Notes: generated by a model from the sequence alone, not told the origin. Shown: positions 34,773 through 44,023, counted from the stretch's first letter. The stretch is 64,000 bases of DNA from Phenylobacterium immobile (ATCC 35973) (GCF_001375595.1 NZ_CVJQ01000001.1:744001-808000); one strand, 5' to 3'. Numbers and translations are program-made.

Positions 34773-36548
34773 TCAGCCCGTCGCCAAGGCGTTGAGCCGC
34801 GCGTAGGCGCCGCGCTTTGCGACCAACTCGGCGTGACGGCCGTCCTCGACGACCCGGCCCTGGTCGAACACCAAGATCCGGTCCGCGCCGCGGATCGTCG
34901 AGAGCCGATGGGCGATCACGATGGTCGTGCGGCCCGCCATCAGCTCATCCATAGCGTCCTGGACCTGCCGCTCGGTTTCAACGTCGAGCGACGAGGTGGC
35001 CTCGTCCAAGACCAGGATCGGCGCATCCGCCAGGATGGCCCGGGCGATGGCCACACGTTGACGTTCGCCGCCGGACAACTTCACGCCGCGCTCTCCCACC
35101 AGCGTGTCGTAGCCGGCGGGCAGGCGGGCGATGAAACCGTCGGCCCGGGCGCGGCGGGCGGCGTCGCGCACGGCTTCGTCGCTTGCATCGGGCCGGGCGT
35201 AGCGGATGTTCTCGGCGATCGTCCGGTGGAAGAGGGCCGGGTCCTGCGGCACGAGCGCAATGGCGCGGCGCAGGGAGCGTTGCTCCACGTGCGCGACGTC
35301 CTGTCCGTCGATCAGGATCCGGCCGCTGTCCAGGTCGTAGAGTCGCTGGATGAGTTTGACGAAGGTTGACTTGCCCGCGCCTGTCGGCCCGACCAGCGCC
35401 ACCCGCTCGCCCGGCGCTATGACCAGCGAGAAGTCCTCGTAAAGCGGCGTTCCGGCGGCCTTGTAGCCGAAGGTGACACGGTCGAAGACAACCATGCCGG
35501 ATCCTGCCTGGAAGGCCGGCGCGCCTTCGGCGTCGGCGACCTCGGGCGCAGTGCGGGCGTATGCGGCCGCATCCTGAGCGTCATCCAGGCCCTTCTGCAT
35601 CTGGCGCACGTTCTCGCCGATGTTGCGCAGATAGCCGCTCATCAGCATGAAGGCGGTGATGGCGAAGGTGACGTCGCCAGCGCTCGCCTCGCCCCGCGCC
35701 CACAGGCGCAGCAACAGGCCGCTCAGGCCCGCCTGCAACCCGACCAGGATCAGGTTCTGTAACAGCCAGACGTCGATGAACCGGTTCCAGGTGCGCAGGG
35801 TGTGCAGGCGCCAGTCAGCGGTGATCGCGGCGATCCGTCGTTCCTCGCCCGGCTCAGCGCCGAAGGCCTTGACCGTGGCGTTGGCGGAGATGGCGTCAGC
35901 CAGGGCGCCGCCGATAGCGGAATCAAGCGCCACTGACTGGAGGTTCGCCGGCCGAACATAGACCTTCGCCAGATAGAGGTTCGAGGCGACGTAGAGGATC
36001 ACCGTCGCCCCGGAGAACAGGCCGACCAGCGGCCAGCGCAGGGTCATCATCACGGTCATGCCGATGAGCACCAGCAGGGCCGAGCCCAGCCACAGCACCA
36101 CGGCGTCGGAGACCTGATCATAGCCCCACATGGCGCGCGACAGCCGGCGCACGGTCGCGCCGGCGAAGGTGTTGGCGTGCCAGTCCGAAGAGAAGCTCTG
36201 CACGCGGGCGAAGCCCTCGTCGGTCAGCTCCTTCATCGAACGCGCGGCGAGCGGGTTCCAGCTGCGAAACGACAGGTTGCGGATCAGCTGGAAGGCCAGG
36301 AACACGCCGACGTAGGCCAGCCACGCCGACCAGGCGAGGCCCGCGGCGCCAGGGCCCGCCGAGACGGCGTCCATCAGCCGACCGGCCGCCCAAGGCACGG
36401 CCAAGTCAAAGCCGATCGACACCACCGTCAGCACGATGGAGATCCAGAATAGCCAAGGCCGGCGCATCCAGAAGCCGGCGATAAATCGCAGGACCTGGAG
36501 GTTCGACAGGCTGCGAGGACGATCGTCCTCGTCGATGGCGTCGCTCAT
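34773..36548 (-). CDS. ABC exporter, fused membrane and ATPase domains (MsbA-like)
   Basis: 591-residue half-transporter. A six-helix type IV membrane domain (about 30-330) starts FIAGFWMRRPWLFWISIVLTVV. The nucleotide-binding domain has Walker A VGPTGAGKST, Q-loop, signature LSGGERQRVAIARA, Walker B ILVLDEATSSLD and a switch His in IAHRLSTI. It would work as a homodimer exporting a hydrophobic substrate (lipid or drug); specificity cannot be told. Convergent with nrdB and the DUF2945 relic. Upstream lies a 130-bp gap and then a candidate small peptide gene on the same strand. Confidence 0.93.
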   Translation of the reverse strand: MSDAIDEDDRPRSLSNLQVLRFIAGFWMRRPWLFWISIVLTVVSIGFDLAVPWAAGRLMDAVSAGPGAAGLAWSAWLAYVGVFLAFQLIRNLSFRSWNPLAARSMKELTDEGFARVQSFSSDWHANTFAGATVRRLSRAMWGYDQVSDAVVLWLGSALLVLIGMTVMMTLRWPLVGLFSGATVILYVASNLYLAKVYVRPANLQSVALDSAIGGALADAISANATVKAFGAEPGEERRIAAITADWRLHTLRTWNRFIDVWLLQNLILVGLQAGLSGLLLRLWARGEASAGDVTFAITAFMLMSGYLRNIGENVRQMQKGLDDAQDAAAYARTAPEVADAEGAPAFQAGSGMVVFDRVTFGYKAAGTPLYEDFSLVIAPGERVALVGPTGAGKSTFVKLIQRLYDLDSGRILIDGQDVAHVEQRSLRRAIALVPQDPALFHRTIAENIRYARPDASDEAVRDAARRARADGFIARLPAGYDTLVGERGVKLSGGERQRVAIARAILADAPILVLDEATSSLDVETERQVQDAMDELMAGRTTIVIAHRLSTIRGADRILVFDQGRVVEDGRHAELVAKRGAYARLNALATG

Positions 36549-36679
36549 AACAGTCTCAACGGGAACGGCCGGCGGCGAGGCCGCAGGCCGGTGATTAGGA
36601 ACGCGCGCGCACCCACGCGGGGGGCGTCACGACGACGGGAAGTTGGGCGGACGCGCGATGCGCGCCGGAGCCGCTCGGC

Positions 36680-36766
36680 CTAGGCGGCGACCTTAAGCGG
36701 CGAGCCGGCATATGCCGGCGTAGGCGCCAGGACGGGCGGGGAAAGACGGTGCTTGATGGTGATCAC
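36680..36766 (-). CDS. candidate 28-residue peptide of unknown function
   Basis: A GTG-started ORF (ITIKHRLSPPVLAPTPAYA, ending PLKVAA) with a very strong ribosome site, AGGGAGGGGCC, directly in front. A TTGACC -35-like element lies about 60 bp upstream on the same strand (36831-36826). The coding part contains a perfect 16-bp palindrome GCCGGCATATGCCGGC (36704-36719). It sits between the ABC exporter and ubiA in an otherwise empty 329-bp gap (36549-36877). No family is recognised; coding status is a guess from the ribosome site and frame. Confidence 0.35.
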   Translation of the reverse strand: MITIKHRLSPPVLAPTPAYAGSPLKVAA

Positions 36767-36877
36767 GGCCCCTCCCTTGCGGCTGGCGTGGCTGGAGATG
36801 CAAAGGCTAAGCGCCGACCTGCGTTCGGTCAAGCTCGCGCCTTCGAGGCTGTCGCGCGATCTGCTAAGCCGCCAACC

Positions 36878-37813
36878 ATGACGACGCCGCCCGCACCGCT
36901 CCCTGACGCCGCCCGCGCCAACTGGGTCGACCGATTTGCGCCCGAGGCGTTGAAGCCCTGGCTCAAGCTCGCGCGGCTCGACCGACCGGTGGGCGTCTGG
37001 TTGCTGCTGCTGCCGGCCTGGCAAGGCGTCGCTCTGGCTTGCGCGATGTCCGGCCAACGACTGGACTTCCGCCTCATAGCGCTGTTCGCCGCCGGCGCGC
37101 TCCTGATGCGTTCGGCCGGATGCGCCTTCAACGACGTCATCGACCGCGACATCGACGCCAAGGTCGCCCGCACCGCCGCCCGCCCCATCGCGGCGGGCCA
37201 GATCCGCGTGCGCCAGGCCCTGGCCTTCATTGTGGTCTGCTGCCTCCTGTCCCTCGCGATCCTGCTGCAGTTGGGCCTGCCTGCGATCATCCTGGGTGCG
37301 GCCTCGCTCGCCCTCGTGGCGGTCTATCCCTTCATGAAGCGGATCACCTGGTGGCCGCAGGCTTGGCTGGGCCTGACCTTCAACTGGGGCGCGCTGATGG
37401 GTTTCGTCGCCGTCGTCCCGGAGGACGGTCTGCGCCTGCCGGCCCTGCTGCTCTACGCCAGTGGCGTGTTCTGGACGCTGGGCTACGACACCATCTATGC
37501 GATTCAGGACCTGGAGGACGATGCCCTGATCGGTGTGAAATCGTCGGCCCGACGGCTGGGCAGGGCGACGCCGCTTGGCGTGGCGGTCTTCTACGCCTTG
37601 GCGTTCGCCCTGGCGGTCGCCGCCGGCGTGACGGCCGGGCTTGGCCCAAGCGTCTGGCTCTTCGCTGTCTTCGGCCTGATTTTGGTCTGGCAGGTCTGGC
37701 GGCTCGCCTCAAAGACCGCGGTCAGCGCCCCGGTCGCCTTATCGCTGTTCAAGCTGAACATCCGCGCCGGCTTCGCCCTTTTCCTCGCGATCTCGATTGG
37801 GCTTTGGCGTTGA
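36878..37813 (+). CDS. ubiA: 4-hydroxybenzoate polyprenyltransferase
   Basis: Attaches the polyprenyl tail to 4-hydroxybenzoate in ubiquinone synthesis; inner membrane, about nine helices, 311 aa. Both Mg-prenyl-diphosphate motifs are clear: NDVIDRDIDAKVARTAARPI (about 87-106) and YDTIYAIQDLEDDALIGVKS. ATG 36878 lies directly before TTPPAPLPDAARANWVDR; the open frame further upstream to 36749 lacks family character. The stop overlaps the TTG start of the next gene. UbiD-type decarboxylase at 48347 may act later in the same pathway. Confidence 0.94.
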   Translation: MTTPPAPLPDAARANWVDRFAPEALKPWLKLARLDRPVGVWLLLLPAWQGVALACAMSGQRLDFRLIALFAAGALLMRSAGCAFNDVIDRDIDAKVARTAARPIAAGQIRVRQALAFIVVCCLLSLAILLQLGLPAIILGAASLALVAVYPFMKRITWWPQAWLGLTFNWGALMGFVAVVPEDGLRLPALLLYASGVFWTLGYDTIYAIQDLEDDALIGVKSSARRLGRATPLGVAVFYALAFALAVAAGVTAGLGPSVWLFAVFGLILVWQVWRLASKTAVSAPVALSLFKLNIRAGFALFLAISIGLWR

Positions 37814-38472
37814 TCGGCGCCGGTCGGGCCGAGCGCGAAGCCTTCATCCTGGCCAACACCCGACTGCAGCGGCCGCCGCATACGCCTGAACTTGAGCTTC
37901 ACCTCGCCGATGAGGTCACGCCGATCTGGCGGATGACCGAAGAGGCTCTGAAGGAGATCGGTCTCGCCCCCCCGTTTTGGGCCTTCGCCTGGGCTGGGGG
38001 CCAGGCGCTGGCGCGCTACGTGCTGGATCATCCGGAAATCGTGTCGGACCGGGCGGTCATCGACTTCGCCTCTGGATCTGGTCTCGTGGGGATCGCCGCG
38101 GCGCGCGCGGGAGCGGCGAGGGTCTTGTGCGCTGATATCGACAGCTTCTGCGAGGCGACGATCGGATTGAACGCCGCCGCGAACGGCGTTGCGGTGGAGT
38201 TCACCGTGGAAGATCTGCTGAACGCTCCCGCGCCGGCCTGGGCGGCGACCATCCTCGCCGGAGACATCTGCTACGAAAAGCCGGTGGCCGAGCGGGTGTT
38301 GGCCTGGCTCGCTGCGGCCAGGGCGGCGGGCGCAGAGGTGCTGATCGGCGATCCCTTACGCAGCTATTTCCCGAGGTGTGGCCTGGAGCCTCTCGCGGAG
38401 TACCAGGTGGAGACCACCACCGAGCTGGAGGACATGGCCGTCAAGCGGGCCGGCGTCTGGCGCTTCCCCTAA
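37810..38472 (+). CDS. class I SAM-dependent methyltransferase (ETF-beta/L11 lysine methyltransferase-like)
   Basis: 220 residues from a TTG that overlaps the ubiA stop (TTGA). AdoMet site: VIDFASGSGLVGIAAARAGAARVLCADID (about 93-121), then ILAGDICYEKPVAERVLAWL as motif IV-like. The family includes methyltransferases of electron-transfer flavoprotein beta and of L11; the actual target is unknown. It is coupled to ubiA, but no quinone methylation role is implied by the motifs. The stop TAA (38470-38472) interlocks with the TAG stop of the convergent extensin-like gene within CTAA. Confidence 0.78.
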   Translation: MIGAGRAEREAFILANTRLQRPPHTPELELHLADEVTPIWRMTEEALKEIGLAPPFWAFAWAGGQALARYVLDHPEIVSDRAVIDFASGSGLVGIAAARAGAARVLCADIDSFCEATIGLNAAANGVAVEFTVEDLLNAPAPAWAATILAGDICYEKPVAERVLAWLAAARAAGAEVLIGDPLRSYFPRCGLEPLAEYQVETTTELEDMAVKRAGVWRFP

Positions 38473-39147
38473 CGGCAGAGGCCATAGCGGGTCCCTTCGA
38501 AGTGAAGGTGGTTGGCGTGGTCGGCGTTGTAGTCCGGTGACAGCACCGTGCCGAAGAGCACGCAGGCCTCGTCGTGGACTCGGCGCAGGAAGGCCTGTTT
38601 GGCGGGGTCTGAGGCCCAATCCCGCTCGACGGTGACGCGGCGACCGTCGACCAGCCGGAAGCCGGCGATATCGATGGCCGCGGCGTGGGCGTGGGCGCTG
38701 GGCCGCGCCACGCGGCCGACGGTCCGACAGGCGTAGACGCCCAGGTGGTCGATCTGACGGACAGGCGAGCCCAGAATTTCTCGGGCGGCCGGGTCCACCG
38801 ATTGCCGCCGCCAGAGGGCGAGCGCCGCGGCCAGCGGGCAGGCCATCATCGGCCGCGCGGGCGACAAGCGCGCATCAGGCTGCTCGGCGGCGTCGCGCAA
38901 AGTCCCGGCCCCGGTGACCACGCAGTATTCGCCCTGGGTCTGGTCGGCGACGGGGCGAAAATCCAGCCCTTGGGCGGCCATCCACTGGGCGCAGTCATCC
39001 GGCGTGCGGGTCGCGTAGGCCAGGCGGCCGCGGGTGCTGGCGTCGATTGGCTGGCTGAGAAACACCGGCCGGCGATCAAGCCCCATGTCGGCCATGGGCG
39101 CGCAGGCCGCCGCTGCGAACCAGGGCGGCGGCGATCCACGGACGCAT
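38469..39147 (-). CDS. extensin-like C-terminal domain protein, probable frameshift in signal peptide
   Basis: The Extensin-like_C domain is clear: CRTVGRVARPSAHAHAAAIDIAGFRLVDG and a late DYNADHANHLHFEGTRYGLC with the His/Asp cluster of the family, plus paired cysteines. The good signal peptide start MRPWIAAAL (ATG 39147, also ATG 39159) is one base out of frame with the main reading frame, which continues WFAAAACAPMADMGL from 39122. Joined, they would make a normal lipoprotein-like signal (AAAC). Either there is a real frameshift near 39122-39127, a sequence error, or translation starts at ATG 39095 and yields an unexported protein of 208 aa. Confidence 0.7.
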
Positions 39148-39196
39148 CGTTCGGAACATGGCGGCTGAACGAGCCGGGCGAAGGCTGCGTTCCGCC

Positions 39197-40687
39197 TCAG
39201 GGCGTCTGGGGCGCGAACTCCAGCGCCTGGATCGTCAGCGCCTTGGTGGGCGCCCGCTGCACCCGGCCGACAATGCGGCCATGCTCGCACGGCCAGGTGA
39301 AGCGGCCTTCCATCGCTGAGATGGCGATGGGCGGGGCCTCCATGGCGCAGGCGCCGACTTCCGCCTTGAGGCGCGCCAGGCTCTTGCGCCAGGCGTCGGC
39401 GTCCTGGTCCATCAGGACGTTGTTCGCCAGCGGCGCAGCGGTGATCTCGCCCTCAATCCAGACTACGCGGGCGAGGGCGTAGGCTTGTGTCAGACCAGGC
39501 GACACCGTGGCCGGTGGCGAGACAAGATAGCCCGCCCGGTTCAACGCCAGGGCGGCGCGAAAGGCTGGCAAGGAGGCTCCGCCATAGGTCCTGCTGGTGA
39601 AGGCGAAGAGGCCGACGCCTAAGTCAGGCAACAGCATGACCACGGAGCCATAGCCTGGATACCCCCCTGTATGGCTCACCACCCGGCCGAGGTCGCAGTC
39701 CTCAATGACACGCCAGCCCATGCCGTAGGTCACGGCCTGCCGGCAGGGCGCGCCGCCAATGGCGGCAGGGCGCGCTACGCCAGCTGGAAAATTAGCGCCG
39801 GTGACGATCTCACGGACCGTGGCGCGCCGCACGGGCCCGGCCTCAGGATCGTTACGGGCTGGCCAGGCCGCCAGCAGGAAGGCCACCCATCGCGCATAGT
39901 CCTTGGCCGAAGTCTCGACCCCGCCCATGGCCCCGAAGGCGCCGTCTTTCATATCGGGTTCGCGCAGCCATTGATTGTCGCCCCAGCGATAGCCGATGGC
40001 GCGCTGCTCAGCCGGCGAGGCGAGGACGTCGTAGGTGGTGGCGGCCATACCCAACGGCGCCATGATCTGGCGGCGGATGTAGTCCTGGTAACGAACGCCG
40101 GCGACGTTGCTGATGATCCGGCCGAGCAGGGCGTAGCCGAAGTTGGAATATTCCATGCCGAGGCCCGGAGTGCGGGCGAAATCAACGCCGTCGCGCAGCA
40201 GGCGGCTGAACTCCGCCTCGGTCAGCACCTGTTGCCGGTCCCCCCAGGGATTGTCCTCGACGAATCCGGCGGAATGGCTGAGCAGGTTGCGCACGGTGAT
40301 CTTCGGGCTGTCCCGGGTTGGATAGGTCCAGCCCTTCAATTCGGGCACATAGGTCTCGGCCGGTGCGTCGAGGCTGATCTTGCCCTCGTCGCGCAGCTTG
40401 AGGATCGCCAGCGCCGTGAAGGCTTTCGACATGGAGGCGATACGGAAGAGGCTGTCGGGGGTGACCGGCGCCCGCGCCTCGATATCCTGCACGCCCTGGC
40501 CCTTCACTGCGACCAGCTCGCCGCCGGCGACGACGCCGTAGACGAGGCCCGGAACGTGCGAGGCCTGAGCCCAGTCGGCGAAGATGCGGTCGACTTCAGC
40601 AAGGGCGGCGGGCGAAGGGGGCGGCGCAGCGCTCGCGGCGCCGGCCATGGCCAGGACGAAGCAGACGATCGTGGCGGCGAAACGCAT
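39197..40687 (-). CDS. serine hydrolase of the class C beta-lactamase/penicillin-binding family
   Basis: 496 residues with a signal peptide (about 20 aa). Active-site motifs: S85-M-S-K88 in FRIASMSKAFTAL, Y-S-N in GMEYSNFGYALLGRII, and HTGG (VVSHTGGYPGYGS) in place of KTG. Such proteins include esterases, D-aminopeptidases and AmpC-like enzymes; a true beta-lactamase role is unproven. A C-terminal extension of about 110 residues follows the catalytic domain. The 3' end lies close to the extensin-like gene. Confidence 0.9.
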   Translation of the reverse strand: MRFAATIVCFVLAMAGAASAAPPPSPAALAEVDRIFADWAQASHVPGLVYGVVAGGELVAVKGQGVQDIEARAPVTPDSLFRIASMSKAFTALAILKLRDEGKISLDAPAETYVPELKGWTYPTRDSPKITVRNLLSHSAGFVEDNPWGDRQQVLTEAEFSRLLRDGVDFARTPGLGMEYSNFGYALLGRIISNVAGVRYQDYIRRQIMAPLGMAATTYDVLASPAEQRAIGYRWGDNQWLREPDMKDGAFGAMGGVETSAKDYARWVAFLLAAWPARNDPEAGPVRRATVREIVTGANFPAGVARPAAIGGAPCRQAVTYGMGWRVIEDCDLGRVVSHTGGYPGYGSVVMLLPDLGVGLFAFTSRTYGGASLPAFRAALALNRAGYLVSPPATVSPGLTQAYALARVVWIEGEITAAPLANNVLMDQDADAWRKSLARLKAEVGACAMEAPPIAISAMEGRFTWPCEHGRIVGRVQRAPTKALTIQALEFAPQTP

Positions 40688-40728
40688 GGACGGCCTCCTG
40701 GGCGTGCCCGCCGAGGCTATGGCGGCGG

Positions 40729-41190
40729 TTAGACGCCGGCAAGCCGCGCGAGGTTGGGCTTAGGGATAGCGGCGATGAAATCGCCTTTGGACTTGGCCCG
40801 CTCGCTGGCGAGCTCGGCCCAGGCGGCGCAGAAGGCCGCGGGCGTTCCGGGGTCAGCCTTTGCGGGCGCATAGCCCAGCGCCCGACCCGCGGCGGCCTTG
40901 ACCAAGCCCTCCCAGGCCCGGGCTTCGGCCGGCGTCAGGCCGTCGGGAACTGCGCTTGCGCGGAGGGCCACGACCAAGGTCGCGACCTTGGCGTTGGCTG
41001 TGACGATCGTCGCCGGACCGGGTTCGGCGAGGGCCGCTGTCAGGGCGTGGATGGCCGCCGTCCAGGGCGTGGCCCGACGCTGTCCGCCAGCGCTGCCCAC
41101 CGGCGGGGCCGCCAGACGCACGAAGGCGAAGCCGGCGCAGCTGTAGGTGGCGTTGAAGTCGACGGCGATGAGCAGGTGCGCGGCGGTCAT
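40729..41190 (-). CDS. hypothetical protein, possible RNase H-like fold
   Basis: 153 residues, no signal or membrane segment. The N-terminal pattern LLIAVDFNATYSCAGFAFVRL (Asp followed by a second strand), then TIVTANAKVATLVVAL and a helical C-terminal half, resembles an RNase H-like arrangement. The catalytic acidic set is not clearly complete, so no enzyme activity is claimed. It ends 41 bp upstream of the beta-lactamase-like gene on the same strand and diverges from the DUF47 gene. Confidence 0.55.
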   Translation of the reverse strand: MTAAHLLIAVDFNATYSCAGFAFVRLAAPPVGSAGGQRRATPWTAAIHALTAALAEPGPATIVTANAKVATLVVALRASAVPDGLTPAEARAWEGLVKAAAGRALGYAPAKADPGTPAAFCAAWAELASERAKSKGDFIAAIPKPNLARLAGV

Positions 41191-41291
41191 GGCTCCCGAC
41201 CTATCGGATGCGCACGGCGGCTTCCAGGTTTACACTTCGACACGTGAAGCCTAACGCTCCGCTGACGGATGATAAGCAAGGCGGGGGCCGC

Positions 41292-41936
41292 ATGCTGAAC
41301 TGGTTCCAGGCGCTCATGCCGAAGGAAGAGCGCTTCTTCGACATGTTCGAGGCGCACGCCGCCGTGCTTGTGCAGGGCGCGCGCGCCTTGCGCGCGGTGC
41401 TCGAGGGCGGCCCTGACACCGCGGCGCGGTGCGCAGAGGTGGCGCGCCTGGAGAACGAGGCCGACGAGATCACGCGCCAAGTGTTGCTCGCCGTGCGCCG
41501 GACCTTCATCACACCCTTCGACCGCAGCGACATTCGTGACCTGATCACCTCGATGGATGACGCCATCGACCAGATGCACAAGACCGCCAAGGCCGTGATC
41601 CTGTTCGGCAAGACCGAATTTGCGCCGGACATGGCGACCATGGGCGATGTCATTGTCCGCACGGCCGACTTGACGGCTGAAGCCGCCCCTCTTCTGCGAT
41701 CGCTGCGCGCCAATGCTGCGCGGCTCAACGCCATCAGCGAGGAAGTGACCCGGCTGGAGGAGGATTCTGACCAGCTCTATGATGTCGGGATGTCGGCCCT
41801 GTTCCACGGGCCGGCCCGGGCCGAGCCGATCGAGTTCATCACAAGCTCCCAGATCTATGATCATCTGGAGCGCGTCGTCGACCGCTTCGAGGACGTGGCC
41901 AACCGGATCAGCGCCGTGCTGATCGAGCACCTCTAG
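41292..41936 (+). CDS. DUF47 family PhoU-like protein, partner of phosphate transporter
   Basis: 214 residues, all-helical, with the typical start MLNWFQALMPKEERFFDMFEAHA and FDRSDIRDLITSMDDAIDQMHKTAKA, a likely metal-binding acidic block. DUF47 proteins resemble PhoU and are almost always next to PiT transporters, whose activity they are thought to modulate. The ATG at 41292 gives the family N-terminus; upstream in-frame codons from 41208 do not. The PiT gene begins 14 bp after the stop. Confidence 0.9.
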   Translation: MLNWFQALMPKEERFFDMFEAHAAVLVQGARALRAVLEGGPDTAARCAEVARLENEADEITRQVLLAVRRTFITPFDRSDIRDLITSMDDAIDQMHKTAKAVILFGKTEFAPDMATMGDVIVRTADLTAEAAPLLRSLRANAARLNAISEEVTRLEEDSDQLYDVGMSALFHGPARAEPIEFITSSQIYDHLERVVDRFEDVANRISAVLIEHL

Positions 41937-41950
41937 AGGCTGCGCCCACC

Positions 41951-42961
41951 ATGGACATGGGCTTTGCCCTGCTGATCTTTCTGGTCGCCTTCGCCTTGCT
42001 GTTCGACTTCCTGAACGGTCTGCACGACGCGGCCAATTCGATCGCCACCATCGTCTCGACGCGCGTGCTGTCGGCCAAGTACGCGGTGATCTGGGCTGCG
42101 TTCTTCAACTTCATCGCCTTCCTCTTCTTTGGCCTGCATGTGGCCAACACGGTCGGCAAAGGCATCCTGCATCCGGAGATTATCAGCGACGCGGTCATCT
42201 TCGGCGCCTTGGGCGGCGCCATCACCTGGAACGTCGTCACCTGGCTGGCCGGCATCCCGTCGTCGTCGTCGCACGCCTTGATCGGCGGCCTTTTGGGCGC
42301 CGGCGTCTCCAAGGCCGGACTTGATCCCGTCGTCTGGAGCGGCGTAGCCAAAACCGCCGCGGGCATCGTCGTATCGCCGGCCATCGGTCTGACCTTGGCT
42401 ATGGCCTTGTCGCTGCTGGTGGCCTGGCTTTTCGTCCGTGCGACGCCGTCGATGGCCGATGGTGTTTTCCGCAAGCTGCAATTCGTGTCGGCCTCGCTCT
42501 ATTCGCTGGGCCACGGCGGCAACGACGCCCAGAAGACCATGGGGATCATCGCCGTCCTGCTCTACGCCCACGGGCTTTCGGGCCCGACCTTCCACGTGCC
42601 GCTATGGGTGGTGCTTTCCTGCCAGACCGCCATGGCGCTGGGAACCTTGATGGGCGGGTGGCGTATCGTCCACACCATGGGCAGCAAGATCACAAGATTG
42701 TCGCCGCAGCAGGGGTTCTGCGCAGAGACCGGCGGCGCGATCACTTTGTTTCTGGCCACGCACCTGGGCGTGCCCGTTTCAACCACGCACACCATCACAG
42801 GCGCAATCGTCGGTGTCGGCGCCGCGCGCCGCGTCTCGGCGGTGCGCTGGAACCTCGCCACCGGCATCGTCTGGGCTTGGGTGATCACCATGCCGGCCGC
42901 GGCAGCCATGGGCGCGGCCTTCTATTGGCTGGCCCGTCTGCTCGACCTGACGGTCGGATAA
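41951..42961 (+). CDS. pit: PiT family inorganic phosphate transporter
   Basis: Low-affinity phosphate (metal-phosphate):H+ symporter, inner membrane, 336 aa. The two inverted PiT repeats are visible: FLNGLHDAANSIATIVSTRVLS near the start and SLGHGGNDAQKTMGIIAVLL in the middle, each with the G-(H/G)-NDA core, plus AGIPSSSSHALIGGLLGAG and GVPVSTTHTITGAIVGVG. About ten helices. It forms an operon with the DUF47 gene upstream; the NUDIX gene starts 2 bp after its stop. Confidence 0.95.
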   Translation: MDMGFALLIFLVAFALLFDFLNGLHDAANSIATIVSTRVLSAKYAVIWAAFFNFIAFLFFGLHVANTVGKGILHPEIISDAVIFGALGGAITWNVVTWLAGIPSSSSHALIGGLLGAGVSKAGLDPVVWSGVAKTAAGIVVSPAIGLTLAMALSLLVAWLFVRATPSMADGVFRKLQFVSASLYSLGHGGNDAQKTMGIIAVLLYAHGLSGPTFHVPLWVVLSCQTAMALGTLMGGWRIVHTMGSKITRLSPQQGFCAETGGAITLFLATHLGVPVSTTHTITGAIVGVGAARRVSAVRWNLATGIVWAWVITMPAAAAMGAAFYWLARLLDLTVG

Positions 42962-42963
42962 TC

Positions 42964-43410
42964 GTGCGCAAGCCCGAGATTGTCAGGGCCGAGGTCGATA
43001 GAGAGCCTCGAGCGCAATACGCCGCCCTGCCTTGGCGGCGGGGCGGGGACGGCGTTCTCGAAATCTTGCTGATCACCTCGCGCGAGACGCGGCGCTGGGT
43101 GATTCCGAAGGGGTGGCCGATGAAGGGCAAGACTTCGGCCGCCGCCGCGGCGCGCGAGGCCTTCGAGGAGGCCGGGGTGAGCGGCCAGACAGCCAAGAAG
43201 CCGCTAGGGGCGTTTCACTATGACAAGCGGCTGAGTTCCGGACGACTGCAGCGGGTGCGGGTGTCCGTCTTCGCCCTCAAGGTCGAGGCCGAAGCCGAGA
43301 CCTGGCCGGAGATCGGCCAACGCGACCGGCTATGGGCGTCGCTCGCCGACGCCGCAGAGCGCGTCGACGAGCCGGAGCTGAAGGCGCTGATCAGCGCCTT
43401 TGCGCCCTAG
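42964..43410 (+). CDS. NUDIX hydrolase (diphosphoinositol-polyphosphate phosphohydrolase-like)
   Basis: 148 residues from a GTG two bases after the PiT stop. NUDIX box PKGWPMKGKTSAAAAAREAFEEAGV retains the catalytic R-E-x-x-E-E core, but Lys replaces the first Glu of the canonical G-x5-E. This PKGWPMKG variant is frequent in alphaproteobacterial proteins related to the DIPP group. A role in cleaving polyphosphate or diphosphate compounds would suit the phosphate-transport operon, but the substrate is unproven. The stop is 2 bp from the convergent gpx stop. Confidence 0.85.
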   Translation: MRKPEIVRAEVDREPRAQYAALPWRRGGDGVLEILLITSRETRRWVIPKGWPMKGKTSAAAAAREAFEEAGVSGQTAKKPLGAFHYDKRLSSGRLQRVRVSVFALKVEAEAETWPEIGQRDRLWASLADAAERVDEPELKALISAFAP

Positions 43411-43412
43411 GA

Positions 43413-43958
43413 CTAGCGGGCCAGTTCGGCCTCGATCGCCGCGGTCACGATCGGATCCTCAGGCTTCACGTCAGGCGCGAAGCGGGCGACAACGTCGCCG
43501 TTCTTGCCGACCAGAAACTTCTCGAAATTCCACAGGACGTCGGCCGAGTCCGCCGGCAGGCGGCCGGCGGCGGCGAAGCGTTCGCGAAGCGCGCCGCCGC
43601 CGCTGGCTTCGGGCTGGGCGGCCGTGAGCGCCTGGTAGAGCGGATGCTTGTCTTCGCCGGTCACCGAGATCTTTTCGAACATCGGAAAGTCGACTCCGAA
43701 GTTGGTGGTGCAGAACTCGACGATCTCTTCATTCGTCCCCGGCTCCTGGCCGCCGAAGTTGTTGGCCGGGAAACCCAGGACGGCGAAGCCCTTGTCGCTA
43801 TAGGTCTTCTGCAGGCTCTCGAGGCCCTCGTACTGCGGGGTCAGGCCGCACTTGGAGGCGACATTGACCACCAGGCGCACCTGGCCGGCGAAATCGCCAA
43901 GGCTCGACGGCGCGCCGTCGATCCGGTTTACGGGAACGGTATCTACGGGACTGGCCAT
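43413..43958 (-). CDS. glutathione peroxidase family thiol peroxidase
   Basis: 181 residues with NVASKCGLTPQYEGLE (peroxidatic Cys37), FPANNFGGQEPGTNEEI with the conserved Gln, and VLWNFEKFLV with Trp/Asn of the catalytic tetrad. It is a cysteine, not selenocysteine, enzyme. The middle of the chain lacks the usual second resolving cysteine position FPxFxK; it has FCTTNFGVDFPMFEK with a cysteine close by. Cytoplasmic, reduces peroxides. Divergent from the succinate-semialdehyde dehydrogenase gene across 65 bp. Confidence 0.92.
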   Translation of the reverse strand: MASPVDTVPVNRIDGAPSSLGDFAGQVRLVVNVASKCGLTPQYEGLESLQKTYSDKGFAVLGFPANNFGGQEPGTNEEIVEFCTTNFGVDFPMFEKISVTGEDKHPLYQALTAAQPEASGGGALRERFAAAGRLPADSADVLWNFEKFLVGKNGDVVARFAPDVKPEDPIVTAAIEAELAR

Positions 43959-44023
43959 GATGTTTCCTCGGGAACGCCTAAGTGTGGTGGGAACTTAAGC
44001 TCGGCCGCAGAGGAGACAAGGGC

